Assembly: GCF_902832885.1 (NCBI RefSeq)
Contig: NZ_CADFDK010000019.1
Location: 1-64,000, forward strand
Direction of reading: 5' to 3'
DNA length: 64,000 nucleotides
Source: Burkholderia seminalis DSM 23518
Lineage (GTDB): Bacteria; Pseudomonadota; Gammaproteobacteria; Burkholderiales; Burkholderiaceae
The notes under the pieces were generated by a model. That model was not told the origin of the DNA. It did not search any database and saw nothing but the letters and a program-made list of their open reading frames with translations. Below, in pieces: positions 59,519-64,000 of the stretch (within the stretch, counting starts at the first letter, position 1; the number at the start of each line of letters is the position of its first letter). A program made the position numbers and the translations under genes.

Positions 59519-60787
59519 CTATGCCGGGGAATGTAGCACGCCGCGCGCGGCCGGGGTGGGCGCGGCGTCAAGCCGCGCGAAGCGTCCGCCGGGGAGGCTG
59601 GCGACGCGGCCGGCCAGCTCCAGCGCCAGCAGCGCGCCGTGCAGCACGTCGTCGGGCAGGCCGCTGTGTTCGGCGAGCCACTCGTAGGTAACGGGGCCGT
59701 ATCCCAAGGCGGCAAGCACGGCTCGGTCCGGCGGGGAGCAGGGTGGCGGGCCGTCGATCCGGGCCGGCGCGATGGCCGCTGCGGCGGAATCCGCTGGTGC
59801 GATGGAGGCGGATTCGGAGGCGCGAATTTCGCCGTCTGTCGGGTCACGGCTGTCGGCGCGCGCGGCACCACCCGTCGCGCGCGCTGCCGGTTCGCCCAAC
59901 CCGTATTCCTCCAGCACGTCGAGCGGCGATGCGGTGAGCTTCGCGCCGTCGCGGATCAGCGCGTGGCAGCCCTGGGCAAGCGGTGCGTGGATCGAGCCCG
60001 GCACCGCGAACACGTCGCGCCCCAGTTCGTTCGCGAGCCGCGCGGTGATCAGCGAGCCGGAGCGCGGGGCGGCCTCGACGACGAGCGTGCCGATCGCCAG
60101 CGCGGCAATCAGCCGGTTGCGCCGCGGGAAATGCGCGGCACGGGCCGGCGTGCCGAGCGGCCATTCGGACACGATCGCGCCGCGTGCGGCGATCTCGTGC
60201 GCGAGTGCGCGATGCCGCGCCGGATAGACGAGATCGGCGCCCGTCGCGATGACGGCGACCGTGCCCGAGCGGCCGTCGAGCCCGCCGCGATGCGCGGCAC
60301 CGTCGATCCCGAGCGCGAGGCCCGAGACGATCGAGAGCCCTGCGTCGGACAACGCGCGAGCGAAGCCCGTTGCGTCGGCGAGCCCCTGCGGCGTCGCGTG
60401 CCGGCTGCCGACCACGGCGAGGCCGCGTGCATGCAGCAGGTCGAGCCGGCCCTTTACATATAGCAGGGGCGGCGGATCGTGCAGGTCGCGCAGCCGCGGC
60501 GGGTAGGCCGGATCGTTGAGCGTGACCAGCACATTGCCCGGCGCGTCGAGCCACGCGAGCGCGGCGTCGGTGCACACGTCGAGATCGCCGCGCTCGCTCG
60601 CGCGGACGGCTTGCGCGGCGGCGGCGCTGCTCACCGCGGCAATGGCCGGGTCGGATGCGCGCAACAGCGCGGCCGGCGAACCGAAGGTATCGAGCAGGAT
60701 CTGCAGCACGGCCGGCGCGAGGCCGGGCGCATGCGCGAGCTGCAGCCACGCGCGCAGCGCGGACGGCGTCAGCGCTTGCGGCGACAT
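59519..60787 (-). CDS. dprA: DNA processing protein DprA (Smf)
   Basis: 422 residues. The Rossmann-like core has VVGSRHATPQGLADATGFARALS, SGLALGIDGAAHRG, GTVAVIATGADLVYPARH, FPRRNRLIAALAIGTLVVEAAPRSGSLITA. A C-terminal winged helix ends the protein. It loads RecA on incoming single-stranded DNA in natural transformation. An upstream ATG (60832) is possible but lacks an SD. It is divergent from def. Confidence 0.93.
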   Translation of the reverse strand: MSPQALTPSALRAWLQLAHAPGLAPAVLQILLDTFGSPAALLRASDPAIAAVSSAAAAQAVRASERGDLDVCTDAALAWLDAPGNVLVTLNDPAYPPRLRDLHDPPPLLYVKGRLDLLHARGLAVVGSRHATPQGLADATGFARALSDAGLSIVSGLALGIDGAAHRGGLDGRSGTVAVIATGADLVYPARHRALAHEIAARGAIVSEWPLGTPARAAHFPRRNRLIAALAIGTLVVEAAPRSGSLITARLANELGRDVFAVPGSIHAPLAQGCHALIRDGAKLTASPLDVLEEYGLGEPAARATGGAARADSRDPTDGEIRASESASIAPADSAAAAIAPARIDGPPPCSPPDRAVLAALGYGPVTYEWLAEHSGLPDDVLHGALLALELAGRVASLPGGRFARLDAAPTPAARGVLHSPA

Positions 60788-61017
60788 GAGGCTGCCCTCG
60801 AATGCGGCGGCCAGCGAACCGCGTGGCGCCATGATAAAATTTTCATCATCCGAAATACTCGACAGGGCCGCGCGCACAAGCGTCCGGCCGATTGCAGGAG
60901 GCGCGATCCGCGGCGTTGATTCGCCACGCATCCGCCCCATCTTCATTGCATCCCGGCGGCGGCACCAGTCGGCCGGACGGCCGATGCGGCACGTCGCTCC
61001 ACCGAATACCGAACACC

Positions 61018-61521
61018 ATGGCTTTGCTCAATATTCTTCATTACCCCGACAAGCGGCTGCACAAGGTCGCCAAGCCCGTCGACAAGGTCGACGACCGGAT
61101 CCGCAAGCTCGTCGCCGACATGGCCGAAACCATGTACGCGGCGCCCGGCATCGGCCTGGCGGCCACGCAGGTCGACGTGCACGAGCGCGTGATCGTGATC
61201 GACGTCTCCGAGGAGAAGAACGAGTTGCGCGCGTTCATCAACCCCGAGATCGTGTGGTCGAGCGACGCGAAGCAGATCTATGAAGAGGGCTGCCTGTCGG
61301 TGCCGGGCATCTACGACGAAGTCGAGCGGCCCGATCACGTGCGCGTGCGCGCGCTCAACGAGCAGGGCGAGACCTTCGAGCTCGACTGCGAAGGCCTGCT
61401 CGCCGTGTGCGTCCAGCACGAGATGGATCACCTGATGGGGCGCGTGTTCGTCGAATACCTGTCGCCGCTCAAGCAGACGCGCATCAAGACGAAGATGAAG
61501 AAACTCGAACGCGCGATGTAA
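61018..61521 (+). CDS. def: Peptide deformylase
   Basis: 167 residues. GIGLAATQ motif (44-51), EGCLSVP with C92, and HEMDH with H134, E135 and H138, the full Fe/Zn site. It removes the formyl group from nascent N-terminal Met. The ATG at 61018 gives [11 protein letters not shown], the family start. fmt follows 33 nt later. Confidence 0.97.
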   Translation: MALLNILHYPDKRLHKVAKPVDKVDDRIRKLVADMAETMYAAPGIGLAATQVDVHERVIVIDVSEEKNELRAFINPEIVWSSDAKQIYEEGCLSVPGIYDEVERPDHVRVRALNEQGETFELDCEGLLAVCVQHEMDHLMGRVFVEYLSPLKQTRIKTKMKKLERAM

Positions 61522-61554
61522 CGCGCGTTCCCCCTGCCCGACCCGAACGCTTTC

Positions 61555-62538
61555 ATGACCCATACGTTGCGCGTGATTTTTGCCGGCACGCCGGAATTCG
61601 CCGCGGCTGCCCTTGCCGCGATCCACGAGGCCGGTTTCCCGGTGCCGCTCGTGCTCACCCAGCCCGATCGCCCTGCGGGGCGCGGGATGAAGCTGCAGGC
61701 GAGCGCCGTGAAGCGTTACGCCGTCGAGCACGGGATGCCGGTCGCGCAGCCGCCGTCGCTGCGCCGCGCGGGCAAGTACCCGGCCGAGGCGGCCGACGCG
61801 ATCGAGCTGCTGCGCACGACGCCGCACGACGTGATGGTGGTGGCCGCGTACGGCCTGCTGCTGCCGCAGGAAGTGCTCGACATCCCGCGTGCCGGCTGCA
61901 TCAACATCCATGCGTCGCTGCTGCCGCGCTGGCGCGGCGCCGCGCCGATCCATCGTGCGATCGAGGCCGGCGACGCCGAGACGGGCGTCACGCTGATGCA
62001 GATGGACGTCGGCCTCGACACCGGCGCGATGATCGAGGAAGCCCGCGTCGCGATCGCGGCCGACGATACGACCGCGACGCTGCACGACCGTCTGGCCGCC
62101 GACGGCGCGCGGCTGATCGTCGACGCGCTCGTGCGGCTCGAGCGCGACGGCACGCTGCCGGCGACGCCGCAGCCGGCCGACGGCGTGACCTATGCGGAAA
62201 AGATCGACAAGCACGAAGCGGCGCTCGACTGGCGCAAGCCTGCCGACGTGCTCGCGCGCCAGGTGCGTGCGTTCGATCCGTTTCCGGGCGGCGTCGCGAC
62301 GCTCGACGGCGCGGCGATCAAGCTGTGGGCGGCCGAGCCCGTGGCGGCGCGCGGCGACGCGGCGCCCGGCACGATCGTCGAAGCCGCGCCGGAAGGCGTG
62401 GTCGTCGCGTGCGGCAGCGGCGCGCTGCGCGTCACGCAGTTGCAGAAGCCGGGCGGCAAGCGGTTGCCCGCGCGCGAATTCCTGGCCGGCTCGCCGCTCG
62501 CCGCGGGCCAGCGTTTCGCGTTGCCCGACGCGGCCTGA
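61555..62538 (+). CDS. fmt: Methionyl-tRNA formyltransferase
   Basis: 327 residues. [17 protein letters not shown], the folate motif [17 protein letters not shown], and the C-terminal OB-like domain. It uses 10-formyl-THF to formylate Met-tRNAfMet. It is paired with def as in most bacteria. Confidence 0.97.
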   Translation: MTHTLRVIFAGTPEFAAAALAAIHEAGFPVPLVLTQPDRPAGRGMKLQASAVKRYAVEHGMPVAQPPSLRRAGKYPAEAADAIELLRTTPHDVMVVAAYGLLLPQEVLDIPRAGCINIHASLLPRWRGAAPIHRAIEAGDAETGVTLMQMDVGLDTGAMIEEARVAIAADDTTATLHDRLAADGARLIVDALVRLERDGTLPATPQPADGVTYAEKIDKHEAALDWRKPADVLARQVRAFDPFPGGVATLDGAAIKLWAAEPVAARGDAAPGTIVEAAPEGVVVACGSGALRVTQLQKPGGKRLPAREFLAGSPLAAGQRFALPDAA

Positions 62539-62648
62539 GCGCCATTCGATCCGACCTGCCCGCCCTGCGCAATCGGCCGAACGGCCGAGTCGCGCGGCGC
62601 GGCAGGCGCGCGTAGAATTTCCCTGCGCTCTCCGGTTTCGAGGTTTTC

Positions 62649-63290
62649 ATGTTCGGCATCACCCATTTCGGTTTCTTCGTGCTGGCGGTTTTCTTGCTGA
62701 ACGTCACGCCCGGCCCCGATACGGCCTACATCGTCGGCCGCAGCGTCGCGCAGGGCCGCGGCGCGGGGCTGATGTCGGCGTTCGGCATTTCGGCCGGCTG
62801 CTGCGTGCACGCGCTCGCGTGCGCATTCGGCCTGACCGCGCTGCTCGCGGCGTCGGCCACCGCGTTCACGGTGATCAAGCTGGTTGGCGCGGCCTACCTG
62901 ATCTACCTCGGCGTGCGGATGATCGTCACGAAGCAGGCCGCCGCGCCGTCGGGCGCCGAAGTCGCGCAGGCCGCGGCCGTCAAGCCGCTGCGCCAGCTGT
63001 TCATGCAGGGCTTCTGGACCAACGTGCTGAACCCGAAGGTCGTGCTGTTCTTCGTGTCGTTCTTTCCGCAGTTCGTGTCGGCCGACAGCCCGCACAAGGC
63101 ATGGGCGTTCCTGACCCTCGGCGCGGTGTTCGTCGCGATGAGCACGGTCTGGACCAGCCTCGTCGCATGGGTGGCGGGCAGCGTCACGCAGCGTTTTTCC
63201 GGCAAGCCGGGCGTCAGGAAGTGGCTCGACCGCACGGTCGGCAGCGCGTTCGTCGGCCTCGGGCTGCGTCTTGCGGCATCGCAACGCTGA
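62649..63290 (+). CDS. LysE/RhtB-family amino-acid exporter
   Basis: 213 residues, six predicted spans. FFVLAVFLLNVTPGPDTAYIVGRSVAQGRGAGLMSAFGIS is the LysE/RhtB opening, with NPKVVLFFVSFFPQFV further on. It exports an amino acid such as homoserine, threonine or leucine; the substrate is uncertain. It lies between fmt and htpX. Confidence 0.9.
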   Translation: MFGITHFGFFVLAVFLLNVTPGPDTAYIVGRSVAQGRGAGLMSAFGISAGCCVHALACAFGLTALLAASATAFTVIKLVGAAYLIYLGVRMIVTKQAAAPSGAEVAQAAAVKPLRQLFMQGFWTNVLNPKVVLFFVSFFPQFVSADSPHKAWAFLTLGAVFVAMSTVWTSLVAWVAGSVTQRFSGKPGVRKWLDRTVGSAFVGLGLRLAASQR

Positions 63291-63390
63291 GATTGAATTT
63301 TTCCGGCAAGACCTTATCTAACAAATCGCTTACAATTTTCCGCCGTGCGCTGTGATGCGCGGCGGGTCCCCTGACGGATAAGGAGTGGGT

Positions 63391-64000
63391 ATGTTCAATT
63401 GGGTCAAAACGGCGATGCTGATGGCCGCGATCACGGCCCTGTTCATCGTGATCGGCGGGATGATCGGCGGCTCGCGGGGCATGACGATCGCGCTGCTGTT
63501 CGCGCTCGCCATGAATTTCTTCTCGTACTGGTTCTCGGACAAGATGGTGCTGCGCATGTACAACGCGCAGGAAGTCGACGAGAACACGGCGCCGCAGTTC
63601 TACCGGATGGTGCGCGAGCTGGCCACGCGCGCGAACCTGCCGATGCCGCGCGTCTACCTGATCAACGAGGATGCGCCGAACGCGTTCGCGACGGGCCGCA
63701 ACCCCGAGCATGCGGCGGTCGCCGCGACGACGGGCATCCTGCGCGTGCTGTCGGAGCGCGAGATGCGCGGCGTGATGGCGCACGAGCTCGCGCACGTGAA
63801 GCACCGCGACATCCTGATCTCGACGATCACCGCGACGATGGCGGGCGCGATCTCCGCGCTCGCGAACTTCGCGATGTTCTTCGGCGGGCGCGACGAGAAC
63901 GGCCGGCCGGCCAACCCGATCGCGGGTATCGCGGTCGCGCTGCTCGCGCCGATCGCCGGCGCGCTGATCCAGATGGCGATTTCGCGGGCCCGCGAGTTCG
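63391..64000 (+). CDS. htpX: Protease HtpX (partial, cut by window end)
   Basis: First 203 residues of the about 285 expected. Membrane anchors at 5-25 and 32-50, zinc motif HELAH with H131, E132 and H135, and two further hydrophobic segments. An inner-membrane metalloprotease for misfolded membrane proteins. SD AAGGAG lies 6 nt before the ATG. The remainder lies beyond the window. Confidence 0.95.
   Translation, partial: MFNWVKTAMLMAAITALFIVIGGMIGGSRGMTIALLFALAMNFFSYWFSDKMVLRMYNAQEVDENTAPQFYRMVRELATRANLPMPRVYLINEDAPNAFATGRNPEHAAVAATTGILRVLSEREMRGVMAHELAHVKHRDILISTITATMAGAISALANFAMFFGGRDENGRPANPIAGIAVALLAPIAGALIQMAISRAREF

Overview
This window is a high-GC betaproteobacterial chromosome segment. 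Gene content, order and protein sequences point to Burkholderia sensu stricto, most likely a Burkholderia cepacia complex chromosome 1 around dnaA. The evidence is the run gyrB-dnaN-dnaA / rpmH-rnpA-yidD-yidC / mnmE, the 5S rRNA sequence, and Burkholderia-style 2-aminoethylphosphonate, phospholipase C and adaptive-response genes.

Layout. (1) 1-190: the 3' end of an rRNA operon (5S rRNA plus terminator). (2) About 190-9750: an accessory island, visibly AT-richer than the flanks, between the 5S gene and gyrB. It holds a SymE-like toxin gene, a protein of unknown role with a PD-(D/E)XK-like motif, a Dcm-like cytosine methyltransferase with an N-terminal helix-turn-helix, a Vsr nuclease, a long MvaI/BcnI-type restriction endonuclease, and a two-gene unit. 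That unit encodes a protein with two GHKL ATPase modules (paraMORC-like front, histidine-kinase-like back) and a receiver-domain protein with an uncharacterised C-terminus. These three genes all run toward the methylase/Vsr pair. This island is the best candidate for an undescribed system: a restriction-modification system coupled to a GHKL/phosphorelay-like module. (3) 9757-20603: the core replication, ribosome and membrane-insertion block. (4) 20604-32841: mostly housekeeping or small accessory genes: a MASE4-GGDEF cyclase, DUF2795, speG, yaeQ, a VOC protein, a predicted sRNA, ada-alkA, gshA, a DUF4148 protein and an L-lactate permease. (5) 32937-46846: a LysR regulator, a Tat-type phospholipase C, and a 2-aminoethylphosphonate locus. 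In the locus, phnR (GntR) faces a minus-strand operon (binding protein, ATPase, permease, phnW, oxidoreductase) and a divergent phnA-phnY pair. (6) 47027-49259: a cystine-type ABC importer. (7) 49284-64000: a hydrolase, a CGNR regulator, tRNA-Lys(CUU), a thioesterase, a patatin, a 2-hydroxyacid dehydrogenase, LysR, topB, a thioredoxin-like gene, dprA, def, fmt, a LysE exporter and a partial htpX.

How genes work together. PhnW converts 2-aminoethylphosphonate to phosphonoacetaldehyde, PhnY oxidises it to phosphonoacetate, and PhnA hydrolyses that to acetate and phosphate; the ABC genes import the substrate. Ada and AlkA form a translationally coupled alkylation-repair pair. Def and Fmt handle the formyl group of initiator Met. 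In the island, the methylase and nuclease are inferred to recognise the same CCWGG-like site, and Vsr repairs the T:G mismatches created by 5-methylcytosine deamination. The role of the GHKL/receiver pair is unknown.

Limits: all assignments come from reading the sequence and remembered family features. No alignment or database search was run. Start codons were chosen by homology and by Shine-Dalgarno context.
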